Shown here: positions 22,662 to 32,079 of the stretch, one piece after another
How positions within the stretch are numbered: position 1 is the first letter of the stretch
Layout of the letters: each line of letters starts with the position of its first letter
Origin: CAVEFW01 sp963643505
GTDB lineage: Bacteria; Actinomycetota; Coriobacteriia; Coriobacteriales; Eggerthellaceae
Assembly (NCBI GenBank): GCA_963643505.1
Contig: CAVIKF010000002.1
Span: forward strand, 217,655 to 281,654
Direction: 5' to 3'
Length of the DNA: 64,000 nt
The notes under the pieces: generated by a model
Told to the model about the DNA's origin: nothing
The model's input: the letters and a program-made list of their open reading frames with translations, nothing else
Databases searched by the model: none
Program-made: the position numbers and the translations under genes

Positions 22662-25562
22662 GTGAAAACAGAGCACCAAGCGAACTCGAAACGAGAGGCC
22701 TACGAGCTTGCCTATGGGATAGTTTCTGGAAACACCCAAATGGAAGGCGCGTGCGTGTTGCTTGTTCCTTCCTATGATGAGACGGTTCGCGTAAAGAGCG
22801 ACCTTGCGAGGGCGGGGGCGGGCTTCGGCGTGACAGTGAAGACGGTCAAGGCGTGGCTTGCGGATCTTTGGGAGCTTTTCGGCGACGGGCGCGTCATCGC
22901 GGGGAGCGTGGAGCGCGCGTTGTTTGTCAGGCGGGCGCTCAAAGAGCAGGTGCTTGCTGCAAAGGAGGAAGGCCAAGAACCCCTCTTCGAGCTGACCGGC
23001 GGAACCGAGGCCCTTGTGGAGCGGCTGGTGCGCGATGCGGCGTCTGCTGTTGTAGACGCAGGTCAACACCCCGGGGCATACGCGCTCTCCGATGTGCAGC
23101 GTTGTGCTGTGGAGGTCGCGGCACGGGCTCGAAGGGACATGGCGCGCGTCGGCCTCATCGAGCAGTCGAGAGTGTGCGATAAGTTGCGCGAGTGGGGCGT
23201 CCTTGAGGGCATGTTGGTTGTCGCGGTCGCTTGCGAGACGAGCGTTGCCGAGGACCGCCTGTTTGACGCGATTGGGGCCGATGTCGTCCTCCTAGCAGAG
23301 GAGCGCGATTCGATAGAGGGATGCGCGAAGGAGCTCAATGTTCTTGTGGAGCGCCTGTATAGACCCGATTTCGTGCACTCGAACGCTGCAAGCGGTGCGG
23401 TCCGATTTGCGTATCCGGCGGGTCGCTATGCGTCCGGACAGGTAATCTCGGACGAAATAGTTCGCGCAGTTGAGGAACTCGGGTCGACCGGTATTCGAGT
23501 GGCATTGGCGTCTCGCGTTCCCCTCGGCGTTTTCGATGTCGTCGCATCGCGCCTGGTCGCCCGCGGGGCAAAGGTTCGCGTTTCCTGTATGACGAACTTT
23601 GCTGAAACCTCTTTCGGGCGTGCGTGGAATGCCCTTCTCGGGTTTGTCCTCGACAAGGAGATCGATGTTTTGAGCGCTGGCGACTTTTCGTTGAGCAATT
23701 TCTCCTCCATGACGTTGTCCAGGGCATATGGACTCGATGCGCGTCTGCGCGGATGGCGCGGCGAGACAGTCGACGACGCCTTGACGGATATGGCTGCCTA
23801 CGCGGACGACGATTGGCGTGAGTTCTTGGGTTTGTTTGCCGAGGGGGACCTTCTTGGCGCCCTTGACGCCCAAACTCGCTGGATTGCGACACGTCAAAAC
23901 TGGTCGGAGGCCTATCGGGCGCAACAGCTGCGATCGGTGAATGTGGCGCGAGGAGTGCATGAGCGGGCGGCCCAAATAGGACTTGGCCTTGCTGACGCCT
24001 TGGAAGTCCTGCAACGTGTCACCATGCCCTACGAGGAGGAGGTGGTTCCCGAGCGGGAGGACGAGACGCCGACGTTTACGGTGCTCATCGGGTCCATGGC
24101 ACAAATCGTCCAAGGCCGCTCCGCTGATTTCGACATTGTTGTGTTGGAGGGCCTTGATGCCGAAAGCTATCCTTTGAAGGATGAGGAGACCTCGGTGGAT
24201 GCGTTGCTGCAAGCTCTTGGTGCGTGGAAGCCGGCGCGTCGTGTCGAAAAGCTTCGTCTGCGGTTCGCCCAAAGTATCGCTTGCGCCACATCGTGTGTAA
24301 TTCTTCATCGTGTTCTTAACACCGTTGACGCGGAAGAATCGCGCCCGGCTGCCCTGTTGGAGGAGTTGGTCGATTGCTATCGCCGCGATCCCAGCGATCC
24401 CGAAGAGATCGACAAGATCACTGGGCTGACGAAGGATTTGCAGGAGCATTGCTTTTCTGTGGGCGAGGAGGATCTTGTGGGTCTCCTTGACAAGACGGGC
24501 GAACCCGCGCCGCTCGAACGAGAGGTCGACGTGTATTCCACGGGGTATCTCGTCCGTGGCGACGCCGAGAACCTCTTGCCGCCAAGCAAGAACAAGGACG
24601 GGGAGTTGCTTGAGGGGGCGGTCCTCTCCCCCTCCGCGATCGAGCTGTATCTCGAGTGTCCCTATAAGTGGTTTTCGCAACGGCGACTCAAGATCGAATC
24701 GATCGACGCAGAGTTTGGCCCGCTTGCCTTTGGCGGCTTCGCACATAAGGTGTTCGAGGCCTTTCATGAGCAATTGCGCGTCACTGGGCTGCGCCGTGTG
24801 ACACCGAACAACCTCGCCGAGTGCGATCGGCTTTTGGATTGGCAATTCGACCGTCTCTTCGGCGAGGAGCCCTATACCTACAACAAAAACGCGTTTATTC
24901 CACAAACACAGCTCGAGGTGATTAAGGCGGAGCAATTGCGTCGAGAGCTTCACGGCTTTTTGCGCAGGGAGGCGGAGTTGTTGCCGGATTTCGAACCGTG
25001 GAAGCACGAGCTCAGGTTCGGTTGGGAAACGCCGTTCGACTACGCGGGCGTACCTATCCGCGGGAGCATTGACCGCGTCGATGTGGATGCGGGGGGTCGT
25101 GCGGTTGTTTTTGACTATAAGCAATCGGTGGGGTCCGCGTATGCGTTTTGGCCAAAGGAAGAAAAGCCCGAGGGCTCATTGCAGGATGCGGGCGAGCGCG
25201 TCATCGTTTTGCCTCGCAAGATGCAGGCGCTGATCTACGCCCAGGTGGTCCGTCGACTTTGGGGGGTTGTGCCTGTGGCGGCGGTCTATGTCGGGTATGG
25301 AAAAAAGGCCGGTATCGCTGGCCTTTTCGATGAGCGCGTCCTCCACCCCGATGTCGATCTCGGTGGCATCAACTCCGAGCGTTGTGGGACAAACGAGATG
25401 CTTGACGTGCTCGATCGGTGCGAAGAGGCGGTTGCCCTTCGTCTTGCGGGCCTGATGCAGGGCGTGATTGCCCCAAGCCCGCTCGACGAGGAAGCTTGTC
25501 GCTATTGTCCTGTGGTGCGTTGCGATGTCCGTGACGGCGTCGCTGCGGGAAAGGAGGCCTAG
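22662..25562 (+). CDS. addB: ATP-dependent helicase/nuclease AddB-like subunit
   Basis: Partner of AddA in double-strand-break resection before RecA-dependent recombination. From GTG 22662 (AAGGAGG four bases upstream; an open frame continues to 22473 without a ribosome binding site) it has about 966 aa. The inactive helicase-like N-terminal part is recognisable only by overall layout. The C-terminal part is clear: SAIELYLECPYKWFSQRRL (first Fe-S Cys, about residue 735), the RecB-family PD-(D/E)xK nuclease core RGSIDRVDVDAGGRAVVFDYK (split by variable residues, about 865-886), and the remaining Fe-S cysteines in CRYCPVVRC at the extreme C-terminus. The stop abuts the addA start (one base between TAG and ATG). 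Confidence 0.85.
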   Translation: MKTEHQANSKREAYELAYGIVSGNTQMEGACVLLVPSYDETVRVKSDLARAGAGFGVTVKTVKAWLADLWELFGDGRVIAGSVERALFVRRALKEQVLAAKEEGQEPLFELTGGTEALVERLVRDAASAVVDAGQHPGAYALSDVQRCAVEVAARARRDMARVGLIEQSRVCDKLREWGVLEGMLVVAVACETSVAEDRLFDAIGADVVLLAEERDSIEGCAKELNVLVERLYRPDFVHSNAASGAVRFAYPAGRYASGQVISDEIVRAVEELGSTGIRVALASRVPLGVFDVVASRLVARGAKVRVSCMTNFAETSFGRAWNALLGFVLDKEIDVLSAGDFSLSNFSSMTLSRAYGLDARLRGWRGETVDDALTDMAAYADDDWREFLGLFAEGDLLGALDAQTRWIATRQNWSEAYRAQQLRSVNVARGVHERAAQIGLGLADALEVLQRVTMPYEEEVVPEREDETPTFTVLIGSMAQIVQGRSADFDIVVLEGLDAESYPLKDEETSVDALLQALGAWKPARRVEKLRLRFAQSIACATSCVILHRVLNTVDAEESRPAALLEELVDCYRRDPSDPEEIDKITGLTKDLQEHCFSVGEEDLVGLLDKTGEPAPLEREVDVYSTGYLVRGDAENLLPPSKNKDGELLEGAVLSPSAIELYLECPYKWFSQRRLKIESIDAEFGPLAFGGFAHKVFEAFHEQLRVTGLRRVTPNNLAECDRLLDWQFDRLFGEEPYTYNKNAFIPQTQLEVIKAEQLRRELHGFLRREAELLPDFEPWKHELRFGWETPFDYAGVPIRGSIDRVDVDAGGRAVVFDYKQSVGSAYAFWPKEEKPEGSLQDAGERVIVLPRKMQALIYAQVVRRLWGVVPVAAVYVGYGKKAGIAGLFDERVLHPDVDLGGINSERCGTNEMLDVLDRCEEAVALRLAGLMQGVIAPSPLDEEACRYCPVVRCDVRDGVAAGKEA

Positions 25563-25563
25563 C

Positions 25564-28500
25564 ATGGCGGTTCGATACACCGACGAGCAAAAGGCTTGCG
25601 TCGAGCAACTTGTGGGTCCCGTCGACATTTCCGCTGGTGCGGGGTCGGGCAAAACGTTCACGTTGACCCAACGTATCGCGTCTGCCCTCGCCGATCCGAA
25701 CAGCGGTGTGGACGACATAGACCAGGTGTGCGCCATCACGTTTACCGAAAAGGCGGCAGCGGAGCTCAAGGGTCGCGTCCGTTCCACCCTTCGTTCAAAA
25801 AGCCTGTTTGACCAGGCGCTCAAGGTCGATAGCGCATGGATTTCCACCATCCATGGCATGTGTGCGCGAATTTTGCGCGCTTCGGCACTGGAACTTGGCC
25901 TCGATCCTTCTTTCAAGATCGCCATAGGCAAGGTGGCAGACGACCTCCGAACTGCCAGCCTCAATGAGGCGATTGCCGCGTCGGGCGGGGTAGACGGTCC
26001 CTGCGCTGAGCTGTTTTTGGAGTACGAAGCCACTTCCGACAAGGGTATGTCGGTGGAGACGTTGGTCAACTCGTTGCTTGACGCTGCGGCAAACGTCCGG
26101 ACTGGCCTCGACGGTCTCGTCGTGGTGCGAGGCACCGAGCGTCCCCGAGAGATTGCCCGCCTCCTTCTTGAGGCATATGAGGAGGCGGAGCCGTACTACC
26201 TCCAGGCAAACGTGAACAAGACCAACGATGCCGCCCGTGCCGCGGTTGAGGCGACCAAGGCTGCGCTGTCGTCGTATTTGGCAGGGGAAGGTGCCGATGA
26301 CGTCGACACCCTTCTTGAGGTGCTCGATCGTTGTCCGGTTGCGGGTGCGTTGCGTGCCAAGGACCTTAAGGAGGTGACAACGCAGTGCAAGGTTGCCCAC
26401 CACGAGGCAATCGTTAAAGCCTTGATGCTCAAGGGGGACCGGTTGCTTGAGGCGGCGATTGCCCTGGCTCGCGATGCGGAGATCCGCTATGGTCGCGCAA
26501 AACGTGCCAACGCCCTTCTCGATAATACCGATTTGATCAAAGGTGCGCTCGCTGCTCTTGAGATTCCCGCGATTCGCGGTCGCTTTGCGGACAAGTTTCG
26601 CTTGGTCATGGTGGACGAGTTCCAAGACACTGATGAGTTGCAGCTTGCTATTGTCACCCATTTGAGCGGCGAGGGGATGCGCTACCTGTGCACCGTCGGC
26701 GACGCGCAGCAAAGCATCTACGGGTTCCGAGGTGCCGATATCAACGTGTATCGTGCATACCAAAGGGAGCTGTGCAATCCTGAATTGGCAGAGCGAGGTG
26801 GACAACCACGACAACTCAAACTCAGCCGGAACTTCCGCAGTCATCGTGACATCCTGGCGTTTGTCAAGAAGGTGTGCGCGCAACCCAGCGTATTTGGAGA
26901 GGACTTCCTTGATCTGGGTGCCGTTTATGACGGTTGCGGGTATCGCGCAACGGGTGAGTCGCGTATCCAAATCCACACCACCGCCCTTATCCCCGATGGG
27001 CGCGCAGGTTCGATTCGAGACGCAACCAAGGGCCAGGCTCGCGAGATCGCTGCGTATTTCTCCCGCATGCATGAGGCCGGTCACGCCCTGTCCGAGATGG
27101 TTTTGCTCCTCGGCGCGACGACAAATGCCGACTTGTATGCGCAGGCGATTCGCCAAGCGGGCTTCCCTTGCGTCATTGCAGGTGGAAGCTTGTTTTCTCA
27201 AGCGCCGGAGGTCGGTGTCGTCAACGCGATCGTCCAAGCTCTCGCGAACCCTCGCAACACCCAATCGTTGTTTGAGGCGTTGTCTGGCCCGGTGTTCGGT
27301 CTTGGGGCAAGCGACTTGATCACGCTGGGAACGAAGGTTGACGAGGAGACGGGCAGACCGAGCAACCGCAAGCTTTACCAAGGGGTTTCCCAGGTAGCAT
27401 ACGAGCTCTACCAAGGAGGGGAGGCATCCCCCGCTCTCTCCCATGCGGTCACCGTGTTGCGCAAGGCCCAACGTGCGTTGCGAGATGAGCCGTTTTGCCA
27501 GGTGGTCTTGATGGTATTGCAAGACAGCGGGTGGATCGCGCGCCTTCAGGAGTCGGGCGCGGAAGGCATGGCAAAACTTGGCAACGTGATGAAGGCGGTG
27601 CGCCTTGTGGGCGATATCCAAGACGAGTTCGGCTTTGGGGTCGCTCGCACGGCCAAGCGGTTCGGCGTGTTGGTGGAGAGCGGCATCAAGGAGAAGCCGG
27701 GCGCGTTGAACCTCAGCGGACAAGAGGCTGTTCGTATTATGACGATCCACTCCTCGAAGGGTCTCGAGTTCCCCGTTGTCGCCATGGCGGACTTTGCTCG
27801 CCCCTCACAAGGAAAAGACCTGGTCGTTCAAAGGGTCGGGGGAGAGACCTTTGTGTCGCTCAAGGGCAAAAACCGCACACTTGCCGGCAAGGATGTCGTG
27901 CCCAGCGCGCTAGAGTCGTGCGTGTTTGACGGCGATCCTGGGAGCGTGACTGCGAATGCGGTGCGGCTTGCCGACGGGGTGAAACGTCGCGCAATGTTGT
28001 TGGCGGTGGGCGAGTACGAGGAGCTTGCGGAGGCTCAGCGCCTGTTCTACGTGGGTGCAACTCGTGCCAAGGAGGCGCTGGGCCTCTTTATCGCGCTCAA
28101 AGAGGGACGCGACCCCTTGAAGGCATATGTGAGTACGGTAGATGACGTGCGCAGCGCGTTTTTCGGTCAGGAACCGTTCTCGGAGGAGTGTCACGAGCTC
28201 GACTATGGTGGATCTGAGCCGGCGCTGTTTTGCTACAACCGCATCGCCTACGCCGATGTCGTTGCGGAGCAGGAACGCCGGGCGGCCGAGGCCATACCTG
28301 TTGTCGGCAAAGTGGGAACGATGAAGATAGCGCAGGTGAAATCGCGTGCGAGGAAGAGGGGGACCACCCCGCCCCGACTCGAAACCAATCTTGTTTCCTA
28401 TTCCTCTCTTGAGGGAGACGGCGAACAGGGAGCATTTTCCTCCTTGGTTGACGGGGCGGCCGCCCAAGAGGAGTTGAGCCCACGTTTGGCGAAGGTGGAC

Positions 28501-29244
28501 TCTTTGGACTTTGCTTCGTTCGGAGATCCTTGCGTCCTTACGACGGGACAAATTGAGTCATTGACAAAGGAAGCTCGCAGACGTGCGCTCGAGCTCACGA
28601 TAGAGGTCGCTGACGAAGCTGATGAGGACTCTCTTTCTACTCGAGTCTTTGCTGAGAACCTCGTGGACGACGAGGACAAGGCGACCTCCTTTGGCTCTGC
28701 CCTGCATCGATTGTGCCAAATCGCTGTTTCTCGCGGTGAGAGGGAGGCGTTTGCCAACCTTGACCGCATGGCGGTCTCCTACGAAGTTGAGGAACGAAGT
28801 CGGCTGCAAGACGCCCTTAAGCGTTGGTTCACGTCACGTGTGTATGCCTATACAAAAACCTTTGCGCACCGCCAATCGGAGCTCCCCTTCTCGGTTGCCT
28901 TGGGAGAGACGACGTTGGAGGGAGAGATTGACCTTCTTTGTACAAATGAGCACATCCGCCCAGGTCGCATCGAAGAAATGACGTCAGAGCGGGCGCTTAT
29001 CGTGGATTACAAGACGGGCGGTCACAAAGGCGAGACCCTCGAAATGTTGCACGCGAAACACGGCCTGCAAGCATGTTGCTACGCATATGCGACCTTGCTT
29101 CAAGGGTATGGCCAGGTTGATGTCGCCTTTGTCCGCGTCGAGCAAGATGACCCGTTGGGTGTCGATACCTTGGAATCGGTGTGCTTCTCCTTCTTTGCAT
29201 GCGATATAGCCACGTTGTGCGAGGTGATCTCAAGCTATCGATAG
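25564..29244 (+). CDS. addA: UvrD/RecB-family helicase-nuclease AddA
   Basis: Motor and nuclease subunit of AddAB. The 1226-aa protein from ATG 25564 (AAGGAGG inside the end of addB) has Walker A SAGAGSGKT (about 21-29), motif Ia TFTEKAAAELKGRV, Walker B MVDEFQDTDELQ (about 350-361), motif III VGDAQQSIYGFRG (about 379-391), IMTIHSSKGLEFPVV (about 725-739) and motif VI FYVGATRAKEALG (about 830). The C-terminal nuclease domain carries GEIDLL and ALIVDYKTGG (about 1145-1155). This is full length for AddA. The addB-addA coupling is tight. AddAB, rather than RecBCD, is typical of Gram-positive lineages. Confidence 0.95.
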   Translation: MAVRYTDEQKACVEQLVGPVDISAGAGSGKTFTLTQRIASALADPNSGVDDIDQVCAITFTEKAAAELKGRVRSTLRSKSLFDQALKVDSAWISTIHGMCARILRASALELGLDPSFKIAIGKVADDLRTASLNEAIAASGGVDGPCAELFLEYEATSDKGMSVETLVNSLLDAAANVRTGLDGLVVVRGTERPREIARLLLEAYEEAEPYYLQANVNKTNDAARAAVEATKAALSSYLAGEGADDVDTLLEVLDRCPVAGALRAKDLKEVTTQCKVAHHEAIVKALMLKGDRLLEAAIALARDAEIRYGRAKRANALLDNTDLIKGALAALEIPAIRGRFADKFRLVMVDEFQDTDELQLAIVTHLSGEGMRYLCTVGDAQQSIYGFRGADINVYRAYQRELCNPELAERGGQPRQLKLSRNFRSHRDILAFVKKVCAQPSVFGEDFLDLGAVYDGCGYRATGESRIQIHTTALIPDGRAGSIRDATKGQAREIAAYFSRMHEAGHALSEMVLLLGATTNADLYAQAIRQAGFPCVIAGGSLFSQAPEVGVVNAIVQALANPRNTQSLFEALSGPVFGLGASDLITLGTKVDEETGRPSNRKLYQGVSQVAYELYQGGEASPALSHAVTVLRKAQRALRDEPFCQVVLMVLQDSGWIARLQESGAEGMAKLGNVMKAVRLVGDIQDEFGFGVARTAKRFGVLVESGIKEKPGALNLSGQEAVRIMTIHSSKGLEFPVVAMADFARPSQGKDLVVQRVGGETFVSLKGKNRTLAGKDVVPSALESCVFDGDPGSVTANAVRLADGVKRRAMLLAVGEYEELAEAQRLFYVGATRAKEALGLFIALKEGRDPLKAYVSTVDDVRSAFFGQEPFSEECHELDYGGSEPALFCYNRIAYADVVAEQERRAAEAIPVVGKVGTMKIAQVKSRARKRGTTPPRLETNLVSYSSLEGDGEQGAFSSLVDGAAAQEELSPRLAKVDSLDFASFGDPCVLTTGQIESLTKEARRRALELTIEVADEADEDSLSTRVFAENLVDDEDKATSFGSALHRLCQIAVSRGEREAFANLDRMAVSYEVEERSRLQDALKRWFTSRVYAYTKTFAHRQSELPFSVALGETTLEGEIDLLCTNEHIRPGRIEEMTSERALIVDYKTGGHKGETLEMLHAKHGLQACCYAYATLLQGYGQVDVAFVRVEQDDPLGVDTLESVCFSFFACDIATLCEVISSYR

Positions 29245-29424
29245 CGCTGGTCAATGGAGGGGGCAAGAAAACAGTCGTTTGCCTTGGGTTGCCCTTGCTT
29301 GGACGATGTGAAACAAAAAAACGGTACCCTTCCGGGCTGAACCGCGTTCCATCTCTTGTGTCTAAGAGACGGGGGCGGCTCGACCGAGAGGGTGCTGGTG
29401 TTTGCTTCGCCTTGGGTGGGTTCG
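29245..29424. other. Convergent intergenic region addA / dnaK
   Basis: No gene is visible. A short hairpin TCTCTT/AAGAGA (about 29351-29368) and a small CCC-TTCC-GGG hairpin preceded by A-runs could terminate transcription, but neither is a clear rho-independent terminator. Confidence 0.4.
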
Positions 29425-29454
29425 CTACTCCTCCGCAGCCTACTCCTCCGCATC
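29425..29454. repeat. 15-bp tandem duplication copying the end of dnaK with its stop
   Basis: ctactcctccgcagc and ctactcctccgcatc (14/15 identical). On the minus strand dnaK ends GCG GAG GAG TAG, and the same GCG GAG GAG TAG follows in frame one codon later. Confidence 0.9.
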
Positions 29455-31221
29455 CGCCAAGGAGCGAACATGGTCGCTGGAGCGTTCGAGCGCTTCGGCG
29501 GCGGATTTGATTGCCGAGAGATCCTCAACCTCACCCTTCTTTACCCGCTTGCTTAGTGTCTTGGAGAGCAGCGCGATGTCGGCCTTGACGCGATGCTTCT
29601 CGTCCTTATCGAGTTGTTTCCCGCATTTTGCCAAAGCGTTGTTTGCCTCGTTGAGAAGGCGCTGGGCGTCGTTTTTAACGTCCCAGCCCTCACGCTTTGC
29701 GGCGTCGGCGGCAGCATATTGCTCAGCGTCGCGGATAGCCGCCTCAATCTCGCTGTCAGACATGCGGTCGTTGTCGGTGATGGTGATGGATTGCTCCTTG
29801 CCCGTACCGAGGTCCTTTGCGGAGACGGTCAGGATGCCGTTTGCGTCGATGTCGAAGGTGACTTCGATTTGGGGAACACCGGCCATGGCGCGCTTTATGC
29901 CCTTGAGACGAAACTTGCCGATGGTCTTGTTGTCTGCTGCCATGGGGCGCTCGCCTTGGAGGACGTGGATTTCCACGCTTGTCTGGAAGGGGGCGGCGGT
30001 GGTGAACACTTGGGAATAATGGGCAGGCAAGGTGGTGTTTCTCTCGACGATGCGAGTCGCGACGCCGCCGACAGTCTCGATCGACAAGGACAACGGCGTG
30101 ACGTCAAGCAGGAGAATCTCGCTTCCCCGGGTTGCCAGCGCGTTGCCCAGGACCGCTCGGGAAAGGGTATCGCCTTGGATTGCTGCGCCTTGGGCTACGC
30201 ATTCGTCGGGGTTGACACTGTTGGCAGGGATCTTGCCTGTCAGCTTGCGCACGTGTTCTTGCACGGCGGGGATGCGGGTGGAACCACCGACAAGCAAGAC
30301 CTGCCCAAGTTCGCTTGCGGCAATACCGGCATCATTGAGGGCTTGGGCGACCGGTTCGGAGGTCTGCTCGATGAGATCTTTGACCATGCTCTCGAACAGA
30401 GAGCGGTTGATGGTGCATTCAAGGTGTTTCGGCCCTGTGGTGTCGGAGGCGAGAAACGGCAGGTTCACCGTGGTGCTTGAGGCAGAGGAAAGCTCTTTTT
30501 TCGCACTGGAGGCCGCCTCGCGGATGCGCTCGCGTGCGGAAGAGTCTCGGGACGCGTCGATGCCGGTCTGTTGCTTGAACTGCTCGGTCAGGTATGCGGC
30601 AATCCGCGCATCGAAGTCGTCGCCGCCGAGGTGGTTGTCTCCGGCGGTGGCCAAAACCTCGATGACGTTCTCGCCGATTTCGATGATGGAGACATCGAAG
30701 GTGCCACCGCCGAGGTCGTACACCATGACCTTTTGGGGCGTCCCGTTGTCGAGTCCGTAGGCGAGGGCCGCCGCAGTGGGCTCGTTGATGATGCGCAAGA
30801 CGTTGAGCCCGGCGATCTTTCCGGCGTCTTTGGTAGCCTGTCGCTGCATGTCGTTGAAGTAGGCTGGGACGGTGATGACCGCGTCGGTGACTGCCTGTCC
30901 GAGATAACTCTCGGCATCAGTTCGCAACTTGCGCAAAATCATGGCGCTGATCTGGGGCGCGGTGAAACGTTGTCCGTCGATGGTCTTGCTCCATCCGCTG
31001 CCCATGTGGCGCTTGACGCTGGAGATGGTGCGATCGGCGTTCATTGCGGTTTGTCGAATCGCGATGGTTCCGACGAGGCGCTCTCCGTCCTTGGTAAACG
31101 CTACGACGCTCGGTGTTGTGCGCTCGCCCTCGGCAGAGCTGATAACGGTGGGTCGCCCTCCTTCGACGACAGCGGCGCAACTGTTGGTTGTTCCGAGGTC
31201 GATTCCGATTGTTGCTCCCAT
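29440..31221 (-). CDS. dnaK: Hsp70-family molecular chaperone (DnaK-type)
   Basis: ATP-driven folding chaperone; cytosolic. The 593-aa protein has the nucleotide-binding domain with IGIDLGTTNSCAAVVEG (about 4-20), VYDLGGGTFDVSIIEIG (about 167-183) and GGSTRIPAVQ (about 307-316). The substrate-binding domain includes LLDVTPLSLSIETVGG (about 365-380) and the linker LSRAVLG, and a short C-terminal lid follows. It is shorter than canonical DnaK (about 610-640) and lacks an EEVD-like tail, ending ADAEE. The context (J-protein and DUF5685 genes, no grpE) points to a dedicated second Hsp70 rather than the general stress operon. Confidence 0.92.
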   Translation of the reverse strand: MGATIGIDLGTTNSCAAVVEGGRPTVISSAEGERTTPSVVAFTKDGERLVGTIAIRQTAMNADRTISSVKRHMGSGWSKTIDGQRFTAPQISAMILRKLRTDAESYLGQAVTDAVITVPAYFNDMQRQATKDAGKIAGLNVLRIINEPTAAALAYGLDNGTPQKVMVYDLGGGTFDVSIIEIGENVIEVLATAGDNHLGGDDFDARIAAYLTEQFKQQTGIDASRDSSARERIREAASSAKKELSSASSTTVNLPFLASDTTGPKHLECTINRSLFESMVKDLIEQTSEPVAQALNDAGIAASELGQVLLVGGSTRIPAVQEHVRKLTGKIPANSVNPDECVAQGAAIQGDTLSRAVLGNALATRGSEILLLDVTPLSLSIETVGGVATRIVERNTTLPAHYSQVFTTAAPFQTSVEIHVLQGERPMAADNKTIGKFRLKGIKRAMAGVPQIEVTFDIDANGILTVSAKDLGTGKEQSITITDNDRMSDSEIEAAIRDAEQYAAADAAKREGWDVKNDAQRLLNEANNALAKCGKQLDKDEKHRVKADIALLSKTLSKRVKKGEVEDLSAIKSAAEALERSSDHVRSLADAEE

Positions 31222-31254
31222 AAGGGACCTCCTGGTTCTGTGTGAAACGTTGAC

Positions 31255-32079
31255 TTAGAAACAAGGAATGAACATCACATGCCCACAGCCGCCTAGCGAG
31301 CAAGTGCTGCATATGAGCGCGCCACACATACAATCAAGGCAGGGATTGCTTGCCATGGTGAAGCCCCGGGTCTCAGCCTCCTGGGTGTAGGCGTTGCCGG
31401 GCTGTTGGAAGGCGGACATTGCGCGGCGGTAGTCCATGTTGTTCGGATCGAGGGTGCACGCTTTGCGAATCTGCTCGTATCCGAGGCTCGTGTTGCCGGC
31501 GCCATGGTTGGCGAGGGCCGCCAGGTAATACCAGCGGGCATTGCGACCCGTGCTGGGAATGTCTGCCATGATGCGTGCGGCAGCGATGTAGTTTCCGCTG
31601 TTGATGGCGTTGATCGCAGCTCGGATTTCTGCGGAGTCCCCAGCCGCCGTTTCGGGATGGATGTCCTCGGGACGCCCCGTGCCGCCGAATCCGTAGCCGA
31701 ACAGGTCCTCCCAGGTAAACGTCTCTGTGGTCCAGGTATAACCCTGTCCGCCGCCCGTATGCGTGTAGCCACCCTGCCCGCCGGCGCTCCCTCCGGTGTT
31801 GCCGGTGTAACCGTATCCGAAGGGGTTGGAGTAGCCATACCCTCCGGCGGAACCGCTTGCGCCCGCATTGCTTGAAGCGGCGCGCTCCTTGGCGTACTTC
31901 TCGGGGTTCATGAGGCGATCGTAGGCGTCGTTGATCTGGTTCATGCGCTCAGCCGCGCCCGGGTCGTTCGGATTGAGGTCGGGGTGGTTCTCGCGAGCTT
32001 TCTTGCGGTAGGCCTTCTTTATCTCGTCTTGTGAGGCGCCCTCAGAGATGCCAAGGACTTCATAGGGGCTTTTTGTCAT
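31255..32079 (-). CDS. J-domain protein with Gly-rich linker and Cys-rich tail
   Basis: Hsp40-type co-chaperone for the adjacent Hsp70. The N-terminal J domain (residues 5-65) has the HPD motif in KARENHPDLNP. A Gly/Tyr/Ser-rich linker follows (about 70-130, GYGYSNPFGYGYTG-like), then a helical TPR-like segment (about 150-230: AINSGNYIAAARIM, RNARWYYLAALANHGAGNTSLG). The extreme C-terminus holds about eight cysteines (PCLDCMCGALICSTC then CGHVMFIPC). It lacks the classic DnaJ zinc-finger repeats, so it is a specialised J-protein. The start overlaps the DUF5685 gene by four bases (ATGA), and dnaK follows 33 bp later. Confidence 0.88.
   Translation of the reverse strand: MTKSPYEVLGISEGASQDEIKKAYRKKARENHPDLNPNDPGAAERMNQINDAYDRLMNPEKYAKERAASSNAGASGSAGGYGYSNPFGYGYTGNTGGSAGGQGGYTHTGGGQGYTWTTETFTWEDLFGYGFGGTGRPEDIHPETAAGDSAEIRAAINAINSGNYIAAARIMADIPSTGRNARWYYLAALANHGAGNTSLGYEQIRKACTLDPNNMDYRRAMSAFQQPGNAYTQEAETRGFTMASNPCLDCMCGALICSTCSLGGCGHVMFIPCF

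Noticed and set aside
23292..25124. 610-codon minus-strand frame over addB
   Set aside because: Shadow frame; AddB nuclease and Fe-S motifs on the plus strand show the real gene.
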